Below the pieces are notes generated by a model, which worked only from the letters and a program-made list of their open reading frames with translations, was not told the DNA's origin and did not search any database. A DNA stretch of 64,000 nt from positions 1 through 64,000 of the forward strand of contig CAYYKD010000012.1 in the NCBI GenBank assembly GCA_964471825.1. The letters run 5' to 3'. The translations under genes and the position numbers were made by a program. This DNA is from CAYYKD01 sp964471825. GTDB taxonomy: Bacteria; Spirochaetota; GWE2-31-10; CAYYKD01. Shown one piece after another: positions 1 through 7,729 of this stretch (position 1 is the stretch's first letter; the number at the start of each line of letters is the position of its first letter).

Positions 1-122
1 ATTGCCGGCGTAAGACGAGTAAAATCATTTATAAACCGACTTAGTGGACAGCCTCCATACTTAAGTAAAAAACAATCTTCTTTAAAAAATCGGGTTTTAT
101 CCGGTTATAAGGATAATTCTAA

Positions 123-578
123 TTACTTAATATTACCTGACATCAATATCGCAGCAACAAGTGAAAGAATCGCATAGAACTCAGGGAAAGCAGCAAGAAT
201 CATTGTTGGTCCAAACACATTGTTTCCTGATCCAATAGCAGATATACCTGATGCACAAACTTTTCCCTGTTGTATAGCTGAGATAAGACATACAAGCCCA
301 ACAGCAATACCAGCAGCAAATACTATAGCTCCGGCAAATAATGACATATCAGGGGTAACCTTAGGTGCAATCATAAAATATGCAACGAAACCATAAAGTC
401 CCTGTGTCGCAGGAAGACCTGAAAGAACCATACAGCTACCAAATGCCTCAGGTTTCTTCTTAATAGTACCAATAACCGCACTTCCGCCTATAACCAGACC
501 AATCGCAGAACCGGCACCTGACAAACCAATCATCAAACCTAATCCAATCCCAGCCAAAACTAAAGGTAATAACTCCAT
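123..578 (-). CDS. atpK: V-type ATPase subunit K (c-ring proteolipid), Na+-type
   Basis: Membrane rotor subunit of the V-type ATPase; a ring of these carries the coupling ion through the membrane. The 151-residue protein is a fused double hairpin (four membrane segments), as expected for subunit K. The motif LPATQGLYG lies in the first hairpin (residues 55-63) and the essential carboxylate E133 in the second (AAFPEF). Compared with Enterococcus hirae NtpK, the Na+ ligands L61, T64, Q65, Q110 and E139 all appear here at a constant offset of six: L55, T58, Q59, Q104 and E133. This predicts Na+ coupling. Last gene of the operon; AAGGAG lies just ahead of the ATG. The identity is secure; the ion specificity is inferred from the ligands. 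Confidence 0.96.
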   Translation of the reverse strand: MELLPLVLAGIGLGLMIGLSGAGSAIGLVIGGSAVIGTIKKKPEAFGSCMVLSGLPATQGLYGFVAYFMIAPKVTPDMSLFAGAIVFAAGIAVGLVCLISAIQQGKVCASGISAIGSGNNVFGPTMILAAFPEFYAILSLVAAILMSGNIK

Positions 579-596
579 ATTACAATCTCCTTAAAA

Positions 597-2468
597 TTAT
601 TTTTTTCTATTCTTAAAAGGCGTGAACGGCTGCCCACCACCTTTAAAATCCACCGACCCATAGAACTCAACAAATGTCAATCTTAACGGATGCACAAACG
701 AACCTAATGCACCAAGCCCAAAATTAAGAGCATGACCAACTAACAAGATCAACCCCATATATATAAAACCGCCGGGAGCATCCTTAGTCATTGCTGCTAT
801 AGTGTTAAATGAAGTCCCTAGAAGCCCGCCTGCTAACCCTAGAGCAAATAACCGCACATATGATAAAATATTACCTAGTAATCCGGTTACTGCATTATAC
901 ATTGCCCACAAACCTGTTAAAGGTCTTATATAAATTGGCTTGTCAAGACTATTAAACAGTAGAATAAAAACAACACCAACTCCGGCTGTTATCATTCCAA
1001 ATAATGCAGGTGAAGGCGGCAACATAGAGACATACTTGCCTATCTGAATCGGCCCTATAACAACATCAGGTCCCCCAAGTGTTGAAACAAATTTACCTGA
1101 AAACACCCAGATAACCATTCCGACTAAAAACAACATATTTCCTACCGGCTGAAACAACCCAAAGAAACCGTTAGTCTTTAGCTTATTAACTGACTGCAAG
1201 ATAAACCCCATAGAGACCTGTAAAACCCCAAGCATTAATGAAAATATCATAGGTCCATATATATCTGCTTGCCCATCCGCTGATGGTTTAAACAATACAA
1301 ATTTGCCTAATACCTCAGGTACCGCTGCTCCAAAGAAGGAATTAAGTGCAAGACCGCCAAGCATTGTAGCTATACCTAATGTCATTCCCAAAAGAATCAA
1401 CGGTTTTGCTGACTTATTTTTAACTAACAATAGTGCTGCTAGAGTCGTTAAAAACAGTATAAATCCATACCCCATATCAGCAAGACACAACCCGAAAAAT
1501 GCAGCAAAAAACGGTGCAAAGAACGGAGTTGTATCAAGTTCACCATATGATGGAAGACTAAATATTTTTGTAATAGGCTCAAAAAGTTTAGCAAACGGGT
1601 TATTCTTTAATAATATTGGAATATTATCGCTCTCAACAGGCTCTGATATCACAAACGCAGCATCTTCACTATTAAGAAAAGCCTTTACACCCTCAAGCTT
1701 TTTCTCAGGAATCCATCCATTGATAACAAGTACCTTTCCATCAACCTCTTCAGATAACGATGCTCCCGCGAGTGCAAAACTTAGCTTATCCTCTACCCGT
1801 TCATATTCTTCCCGCAGGATCGTGCTATAAGTAGAATACGATGCGATCTGAATCTCTTTTGCTTTAATGCTTCTGATATTCTCATCTATCTCACCGGATA
1901 TAAGTGAATACCGTTTCAAGGGTATCTTTTCCTCTACAACATCAAAACCATTAAGCTCTGAGGCTTCCCTATAGAATACAACAAAATAGATAGTGCCTTT
2001 TGATTCACTGACAATTTCATATGTTAACTCTTTCAAATCCAGTTTCTTAAACTTGGACTTTGTAACAGCATAAAATTTTATCTTTATCCCCTCTGACTCC
2101 AACTGACTTATCCCTTCAGGGTCAAACTCACCCCAAATAGATAGAACCTCTGCATCCTTCTTCAAGCCCTCATTAAGACTTATCAAGGCCTCAATTTCAG
2201 CCTTGTTGTTCTCAAGTTTCACAAGCAAATCATCAACGCTACCGCTATAGTCTGCAACAATATCGGTCTTAGTCTCTTCATATTCTTTTAATATTTTCTG
2301 TGACTTCTGCACCCTGCTCATTCTATCTTTTAGAGCCATTATCTCATCTGTTACAATAGACTTGCCTATCTCAAGATGAACTGCACCATACTCTTGAAGT
2401 CCACGCAAAAACTTATCTCTTGAGGCATGATATATTAAAAGGGATAATTTTTTCATCCTTTCAATCAT
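597..2468 (-). CDS. atpI: V-type ATPase subunit I (a-subunit, membrane stator)
   Basis: Stator subunit forming the ion half-channels against the K ring. The N-terminal half (about residues 1-290) is soluble with coiled-coil stretches. The C-terminal half holds the multiple membrane segments. The segment SYVRLFALGLAGG contains the conserved essential arginine (R539), and the late HALNFGLGALGSFVHPLRL block is typical of the family. Length (623 aa) is normal for bacterial subunit I. The start at 2468 has GGGAG six bases upstream and overlaps the atpD stop by four bases, so the two are translationally coupled. It is followed 18 bases later by atpK. Confidence 0.95.
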   Translation of the reverse strand: MIERMKKLSLLIYHASRDKFLRGLQEYGAVHLEIGKSIVTDEIMALKDRMSRVQKSQKILKEYEETKTDIVADYSGSVDDLLVKLENNKAEIEALISLNEGLKKDAEVLSIWGEFDPEGISQLESEGIKIKFYAVTKSKFKKLDLKELTYEIVSESKGTIYFVVFYREASELNGFDVVEEKIPLKRYSLISGEIDENIRSIKAKEIQIASYSTYSTILREEYERVEDKLSFALAGASLSEEVDGKVLVINGWIPEKKLEGVKAFLNSEDAAFVISEPVESDNIPILLKNNPFAKLFEPITKIFSLPSYGELDTTPFFAPFFAAFFGLCLADMGYGFILFLTTLAALLLVKNKSAKPLILLGMTLGIATMLGGLALNSFFGAAVPEVLGKFVLFKPSADGQADIYGPMIFSLMLGVLQVSMGFILQSVNKLKTNGFFGLFQPVGNMLFLVGMVIWVFSGKFVSTLGGPDVVIGPIQIGKYVSMLPPSPALFGMITAGVGVVFILLFNSLDKPIYIRPLTGLWAMYNAVTGLLGNILSYVRLFALGLAGGLLGTSFNTIAAMTKDAPGGFIYMGLILLVGHALNFGLGALGSFVHPLRLTFVEFYGSVDFKGGGQPFTPFKNRKK

Positions 2469-3070
2469 GATACGCTCCCTTCAGCTGCGGCCTGCATCTG
2501 TTTGGTGATTTTTTGGGCTGCCTTTTCAAGATTTTCAACATCCTCAAGGTATCTCTTGATCTTCAACATAGCCTCAGAGAACTGAGGTATCTGAACTTTC
2601 TCATAGAGATTTACTTTCTGTGTTGTCTTCTTTCGTGCATATTCCATTATCTCAAGGTCTTTTTCGGCAACCTTTATCTCAACTATAAGATTAGTAACCT
2701 CTTTTAGTATCTCAACCCCCACTGAAACCCAGGATGGAGCTAAGAATCTTGAGAAGTTAGAAATACTATAATTAACGCTCTCAAGAACAGGCATCTTTAT
2801 ACCGGCTACTTTCTTTACACCAAGCAAGACCTCTTTAAGGGCAAATATATCCTCGGAGAATTCCCCCCAGAGCCTCATTGCACTTTCCATTGCCTTGATC
2901 TTTTCATCAAAGGTATTCTCAAGTTCAACAAGTTTTTCTTTCTGCCGCTTAACTGTCAACCTTAGTGCAGATTCCTTGCTTTTAAGAGTAGGAAGAGCTG
3001 TTTGTCTAATCTTAAGCTGTTTGCCGAGAAATTGAAGGGATATCTTATTAAATTGAAACTTAATAGCCAT
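2465..3070 (-). CDS. atpD: V-type ATPase subunit D (central stalk)
   Basis: Central rotor stalk subunit that links the A3B3 head to the membrane ring. The protein (201 aa) is almost entirely charged alpha-helix, with long N- and C-terminal helices expected to form the antiparallel coiled-coil shaft. The family-typical KFQFNKISLQFLGKQLK start and the basic KKTTQKVNLYEK segment are present. A G-rich ribosome site (GGGGGATAA) precedes the ATG. It lies between atpB (12-base gap) and atpI (four-base overlap), as in other spirochaetes. Confidence 0.94.
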   Translation of the reverse strand: MAIKFQFNKISLQFLGKQLKIRQTALPTLKSKESALRLTVKRQKEKLVELENTFDEKIKAMESAMRLWGEFSEDIFALKEVLLGVKKVAGIKMPVLESVNYSISNFSRFLAPSWVSVGVEILKEVTNLIVEIKVAEKDLEIMEYARKKTTQKVNLYEKVQIPQFSEAMLKIKRYLEDVENLEKAAQKITKQMQAAAEGSVS

Positions 3071-3082
3071 TTATCCCCCCGT

Positions 3083-4405
3083 TTATTTACCCTTCCAGAA
3101 TTTATCCATAATCTCTTGCTTAATACCTACCTCACTCCTTGTAAAGTTATCTGCAAAGAGCTCCCATGCCGTATCAAGCATCTTATCAACTTCAACATTT
3201 ACATCAATCGCAAGAAGTTTCTCAGAATAGCCCTCAGAGAACCTGATTGCTCTTTCGTCATAGTCAGAAAGATCAAATCCATTATCCCGTTTGGTTTTTG
3301 CATTTGATGCATCAGAATACAACCTTACAGCCGCATTCATAACCTGTGGATGGTCAACTCTGGTCTTCTTACCAATAACAAGCTGTTTCAGTCTAGACAA
3401 TGATCTAAACGGATCTACAATAACCTTATTAATGTCAGAGTCCTTTCTAAGGAATAACTGACCTTCAGTAATATATCCTGTATTATCAGGGATAGCATGT
3501 GTAATATCACCACCCGACAGAGTTGTTACTGCGATGATCGTAATAGAACCGCCATCAGGAAACTGTACAGCTTTTTCATATATCTTGGCAAGGTCAGAGT
3601 ATAGTGAACCGGGCATTGAATCCTTAGATGGAATTTGATCCATCTTATTTGATACTATAGCAAGTGCATCGGCAAACAGAGTCATATCTGTCAATAGTAC
3701 AAGAACCTTCATGTTTTTGTCTACCGCAAAATACTCGGCTGAAGTCAATGCCATATCCGGAATCAATAGCCGTTCTACCGGCGGATCCTCTGTTGTGTTT
3801 ACAAAGAATACAATCTTCTCTAATGCACCGGCATTATCAAACAACTGTTTGTAGTAAAGGTAGTCATCGTTTGACAAACCCATACCGCCAAGGATGATCT
3901 TATCAGCCTCACTTCTAAGAGCAACATCGGCCATTACCTGGTTATATGGTTGATCCGGGTCAGCAAAGAACGGTATCTTCTGACCGGTTACAAGTGTATT
4001 ATTGAGGTCTATCCCTGCAATACCGGTTGTAATAAGTTCCGAAGGCTGCATTCTTCTTACAGGGTTTACAGATGGACCACCGATCTCTCTCTCTTCCCCT
4101 TCTACCTCAGGCCCGCCATCAATAGGCTGCCCATAGGCATTAAAAATTCTGCCCGAAAGTCCATCAGACACCTTTAGAACAGGTGGTTTACCGGTAAAGA
4201 TAACCTCTGCATCTGTGCCTATCCCTTCAGTTCCCTGGAAAATCTGAAGAGTTACTTCATCACCATTTATCTTAACGACCTGTGCAGGTCTTCCGTTAAC
4301 CGAGGCCATCTCTTCGTTACCTATATCTGTTGCCTTAAGACTGCAGGTTGCCTTTGTTATTCTCGTTATCTTTGTAAATATTTTTTGAAAAGCTTGTGTC
4401 TGCAT
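3083..4405 (-). CDS. atpB: V-type ATPase subunit B (regulatory nucleotide-binding subunit)
   Basis: Non-catalytic subunit of the A3B3 head. The 440-residue protein has the beta-barrel N-terminus, the central RecA-like domain without a true P-loop (as is normal for subunit B), and the family signatures PVRRMQPSELITTGIAGID, GSLYSDLAKIYEKA and DPFRSLSRLKQL. AAGGAG precedes the ATG, which overlaps the atpA stop codon (TAATG), so expression is coupled to atpA. Confidence 0.96.
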   Translation of the reverse strand: MQTQAFQKIFTKITRITKATCSLKATDIGNEEMASVNGRPAQVVKINGDEVTLQIFQGTEGIGTDAEVIFTGKPPVLKVSDGLSGRIFNAYGQPIDGGPEVEGEEREIGGPSVNPVRRMQPSELITTGIAGIDLNNTLVTGQKIPFFADPDQPYNQVMADVALRSEADKIILGGMGLSNDDYLYYKQLFDNAGALEKIVFFVNTTEDPPVERLLIPDMALTSAEYFAVDKNMKVLVLLTDMTLFADALAIVSNKMDQIPSKDSMPGSLYSDLAKIYEKAVQFPDGGSITIIAVTTLSGGDITHAIPDNTGYITEGQLFLRKDSDINKVIVDPFRSLSRLKQLVIGKKTRVDHPQVMNAAVRLYSDASNAKTKRDNGFDLSDYDERAIRFSEGYSEKLLAIDVNVEVDKMLDTAWELFADNFTRSEVGIKQEIMDKFWKGK

Positions 4406-6159
4406 TATTTTGCTCTCCTTTCGTCAAGAAGTTTCTCAAGTTCTGAATGAAAACCGTTAAACTTATCCGACTTAAACTCACTATAATTCATCTGTTTAAG
4501 CGTATTAATAACACTCTTAAAGTAAGGTGATACCTTATCAAAACTCTCAAACCTATAATCACCCATACAAAACTTCACCATCAGTTTAAGCATATAATGC
4601 TGCCGTTTCATAGGTGTAATTGAATCGATCTTGTCAAATGCATCCTGCTGCATCAATACAAAGTCTATAGTCTCGGCCTTCCAGTAGTTTACATGGTATT
4701 CTACAGGGACACCATCATCACCCAGAATATTTATCTGATCCCATGCTTCCTTACCCTTTAACGACCAGTTTCTAAGGTATAGAACATCTTCGACCCACCC
4801 CTCACCGGCATTTTTATTCAAATATTCCTTAATCTCAGGATATTCAATATACTTTGAGTAACTATCAAGCGGATCAACAGCCGGATACCTCTTTGAATCT
4901 GCTCTGTTTTGAGACAGTGCATAGAAACACCTTGCAGCCTTCTTTGTTGACTCAGTTACCGGCTCTTTTAAGTTACCACCGGCCGGTGATACAGTACCGA
5001 TGAATGTTACTGATCCCGTCTGACCATTATTCAAATATACAACCCCCGCTCTCGCATAGAAGTTGGATATAATCGCAGGTAGATCCATAGGAAACGCATC
5101 CGGACCCGGGAGTTCCTCAAGACGGTTAGACATCTCTCTCAAGGCCTGTGCCCATCTCGATGTAGAATCTGCAAGTAACAATACTCTTAGCCCCATCGAT
5201 CTATAATACTCACCAAGTGTCATTGCTGTATAAACTGAAGCCTCTCTTGCTGCAACCGGCATATTAGATGTATTACATATAATAGTTGTCCGTTCCATCA
5301 GCTTTCGTCCGGTTCGCGGATCTATAAGCTCAGGGAAGTCTGTAAATATCTCTACAACCTCATTTGCCCGCTCACCACATGCAGCAACAATTATCATGTC
5401 TGCCTCTGCATTCTTAGAAATGGCATGTTGCAGAACGGTCTTTCCACAACCAAACGGCCCCGGAATAAACCCTGTTCCACCCTCAGCCATCGGATTGAAT
5501 GTATCAATAATTCTTACACCCGTCTCCATTACTTTAAATGGTCTAGGTTTGTCTCTATACGCCTTGATAGGAACCTTTACAGGCCATCTCTGAACCATTG
5601 TAACCTTGTGATCTTTTCCTGATTCATCTGTAAGTACAGCCATTTGATCTGTAACAAGATACGAGCCCTCTTTTGCTATACTCTTAACTGTATATTTACC
5701 CTCAAACTTGAAAGGTACCATGATCTTATGATCTATCCAGTTCTCATTTACCTTACCAAGCCAATCACCAGCACTGACAACATCGCCAACCTTAGAAAAC
5801 GGCACAAAATCGTACTTCTTATCGTAATCTAACGGCTCACTATAATCACCTCTTTTTAGAAAGACACCATCTTTCTTATTAAGGTCATTCTGAAGACCGT
5901 CAAAATTCTTTGATAGAATACCGGGCCCTAACTCGACCTCTAACATATGCCCGACAAACTCTACATCGCAGCCGACTTTCATGCCTCTTGTACTTTCAAA
6001 CACCTGTGCATAGGCAACACTACCTACAATCTTTATTACTTCAGCCATTAATCTTTCATCACCCATAGTTACGAAACAGATCTCGTTCTGTGCTACTGCA
6101 CCCTCGATCCGGACGGTAATAAGGTTCGATATAATACCGATTACTTTACCTTTAACCAT
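4405..6159 (-). CDS. atpA: V-type ATPase catalytic subunit A
   Basis: Catalytic ATP-hydrolysing or ATP-synthesising subunit. The P-loop GPFGCGKT lies at residues 234-241, followed by the family motif GERANEVVEIFTDFPEL and the SNMPVAAREASVYTAMTLGEYYR and ADSTSRWAQALREMSNRLEELPG blocks, including the catalytic glutamate and arginine regions. The insert between the barrel and the nucleotide domain that distinguishes V-type A from F-type beta is present (about residues 100-200). 584 residues is normal. GGAGG precedes the ATG, and start and upstream stop overlap (TAATG). Confidence 0.97.
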   Translation of the reverse strand: MVKGKVIGIISNLITVRIEGAVAQNEICFVTMGDERLMAEVIKIVGSVAYAQVFESTRGMKVGCDVEFVGHMLEVELGPGILSKNFDGLQNDLNKKDGVFLKRGDYSEPLDYDKKYDFVPFSKVGDVVSAGDWLGKVNENWIDHKIMVPFKFEGKYTVKSIAKEGSYLVTDQMAVLTDESGKDHKVTMVQRWPVKVPIKAYRDKPRPFKVMETGVRIIDTFNPMAEGGTGFIPGPFGCGKTVLQHAISKNAEADMIIVAACGERANEVVEIFTDFPELIDPRTGRKLMERTTIICNTSNMPVAAREASVYTAMTLGEYYRSMGLRVLLLADSTSRWAQALREMSNRLEELPGPDAFPMDLPAIISNFYARAGVVYLNNGQTGSVTFIGTVSPAGGNLKEPVTESTKKAARCFYALSQNRADSKRYPAVDPLDSYSKYIEYPEIKEYLNKNAGEGWVEDVLYLRNWSLKGKEAWDQINILGDDGVPVEYHVNYWKAETIDFVLMQQDAFDKIDSITPMKRQHYMLKLMVKFCMGDYRFESFDKVSPYFKSVINTLKQMNYSEFKSDKFNGFHSELEKLLDERRAK

Positions 6160-6995
6160 TATTTCTTACCTCCAACAGTTATAAAATCTTCAGAAAACTT
6201 CACACTCGCTCTTATCTTACTAATCAAGCCATCAAGAACACTCTTGCCCTTATCTGTTGTTATATTTAACCATCTGTCAACAGAGACAAGTTTTATCATA
6301 TATCCAAAAACAACAACTGCTCCAAAATGATCAAGCCCTACAGAGCTATCAAGAAAATCCCACCTTATCTCATCAATGGTTTTTTCAATCTTTATCATAT
6401 CATTTGAATGATACGCCTCAATCAGTTTCGTTATATATGGAAATTCATCAGTTAATCCCATATCAAGAGTATTGCTTCTCACCATACTTTCAATATAGTC
6501 GCCCCGATTTATAAGTCGATTCTTATCAAAATTGCCCTTAACCCTCATAGATATTGCATTTGAAATATTTCTCAGATTAAGTTCAAATTCAAAATAACTC
6601 TTTACGAATCGATCCTCTTCATCTTCAAGATGATCGTAGAAAAGATGAACCAACTCATCCACCTCATTTAATTCGGGATTTTCCTGCTCATCATTATTTC
6701 TATGGTAAAAATACTCAGCAAGAAATGGAAGCAATCTATCAGTGTCTTTTTGATGCTCTGTAAAATCTTCCCTGGAATAGAAGGAGGGTGTTAAATAAAC
6801 GCTCCTATCAACTCCAATCTTTGCTGCGTTCTTAATATCATTAAAAATAAAAAGCTTCTTTAGAGAAATAAAATCCTTTTCGTCTAACTGTTCCCCGCAG
6901 AATTCAATGAATTCATCAATATCTACAAGTTTATTATCCGGATCGATAATTAGATCTTTTAAACCTGCTATAAGATAATAGTATTGTTTACCCAC
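6159..6995 (-). CDS. DUF2764-type V-ATPase operon protein
   Basis: A soluble, acidic helical protein that in spirochaetes and Bacteroidetes is encoded between subunits E and A of the V-type ATPase. The opening YYYLIAGLKDL is typical of the DUF2764 family. No separate gene for subunit C (the funnel that docks the stalk on the K ring) is found in this window. Because of its position and helical content, DUF2764 is a candidate replacement for it, but that is inference. The start is a GTG at 6995: GGCGGAG lies six bases upstream and it begins one base after the atpE stop. The longer ATG start at 7022 would overlap atpE by 26 bases and lacks a better ribosome site. Confidence 0.85.
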   Translation of the reverse strand: MGKQYYYLIAGLKDLIIDPDNKLVDIDEFIEFCGEQLDEKDFISLKKLFIFNDIKNAAKIGVDRSVYLTPSFYSREDFTEHQKDTDRLLPFLAEYFYHRNNDEQENPELNEVDELVHLFYDHLEDEEDRFVKSYFEFELNLRNISNAISMRVKGNFDKNRLINRGDYIESMVRSNTLDMGLTDEFPYITKLIEAYHSNDMIKIEKTIDEIRWDFLDSSVGLDHFGAVVVFGYMIKLVSVDRWLNITTDKGKSVLDGLISKIRASVKFSEDFITVGGKK

Positions 6996-6996
6996 A

Positions 6997-7611
6997 TTAT
7001 TCTCCGCCAAATAGAATCTCACGAGTCATAGGCTTCAAAAATGACTGAAAGAAACTTACAAAATCTTTGTCCGAGAAGGAAACAACAAATGTGTTATCCT
7101 TAGGACCGATCTTAAAGCCACCTGCCATTCTATCTTCAAACTTAATCTCAAGTCCCTTTGCTAAAAGATCAGAGGCCTGTGCCTTGAAAAACTTAGCAAA
7201 CTCACCATCTACACCCCCGCCTAATACCAGGTTAAGATCAACTCCCTTAACACCGATTTCCCACTTATCTACCATTGATTTGATGAGGTTCTTAACAAAT
7301 TCATTGTCTGCTAAGGCTCCCTTAACACCCTCTGTAATTATGGAATTTGACATCAATCCGGTAACCTGCTGTTTAAGCGTTGTTACAGCCTGCTCACCTG
7401 CCATTTTAATCTCAGACTTGCTCTTTGAAGTTAGCTTATCGGCATCCTTCTTAGCGTTTGATAAAACATCATCGCTCTTCTTCTTAGCCTCGTTGATAAT
7501 AGTCTCAGCATCCTGCCTAGCCTTTGAAAGGATCGCATCCGCCTCAGTCTTTGCCTTCTCTACACCTTCGAGATATATCTTCCTGGTCAACTCTTCTAAT
7601 TTAGCTTCCAT
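6997..7611 (-). CDS. atpE: V-type ATPase subunit E (peripheral stalk)
   Basis: Peripheral stator stalk subunit and first gene of the ATPase operon. The N-terminal ~90 residues are an Ala/Lys/Glu-rich coiled coil with repeated KAxxDAxxIxxxA spacing. A small globular head (residues ~100-205, KIGPKDNTFVVSFSDKDF) follows. Two adjacent ATG codons exist (7614 and 7611). GAGGT ends two bases before the first and five before the second, so the second is the more likely start. No subunit F, G or C gene is visible downstream, as in other spirochaete V-type operons. Confidence 0.92.
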   Translation of the reverse strand: MEAKLEELTRKIYLEGVEKAKTEADAILSKARQDAETIINEAKKKSDDVLSNAKKDADKLTSKSKSEIKMAGEQAVTTLKQQVTGLMSNSIITEGVKGALADNEFVKNLIKSMVDKWEIGVKGVDLNLVLGGGVDGEFAKFFKAQASDLLAKGLEIKFEDRMAGGFKIGPKDNTFVVSFSDKDFVSFFQSFLKPMTREILFGGE

Positions 7612-7640
7612 CATTTACCTCACATATCAGAATATTTTTT

Positions 7641-7669
7641 AAATTAACAAATAAACTTTGAAATATCAA
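7641..7669 (-). promoter_or_regulatory. Candidate sigma-70 promoter of the V-ATPase operon
   Basis: On the minus strand, TTGATA is followed by a 17-base spacer and TAATTT, about 30 bases before the atpE start. The spacing is ideal, but in AT-rich DNA such matches are common. Confidence 0.35.
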
Positions 7670-7697
7670 ATTAATTTTAAATTATTTTTTTTCCTCA

Positions 7698-7729
7698 AAT
7701 CTCTTAAGACTAGAATCTCTTAAGACTAA
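7698..7729. repeat. 16-bp tandem duplication at the 3' end of the M28-like gene
   Basis: Two adjacent copies of AATCTCTTAAGACTAR; the second copy contains the stop codon of the upstream minus-strand gene. Several similar short tandem duplications occur at gene ends and inside genes elsewhere in the window. Confidence 0.8.

Noticed and set aside
1..176. Plus-strand open frame at the window edge (IAGVRRVKSFIN...)
   Set aside because: No start visible, no recognisable family, and it runs into the end of atpK on the opposite strand; probably chance.
1303..1830. 175-residue plus-strand ORF within atpI
   Set aside because: Antisense shadow of a secure gene, with Ser/Pro-rich composition typical of antisense frames.
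7067..7642. 191-residue plus-strand ORF over atpE
   Set aside because: Antisense shadow of a coiled-coil gene; no ribosome site.
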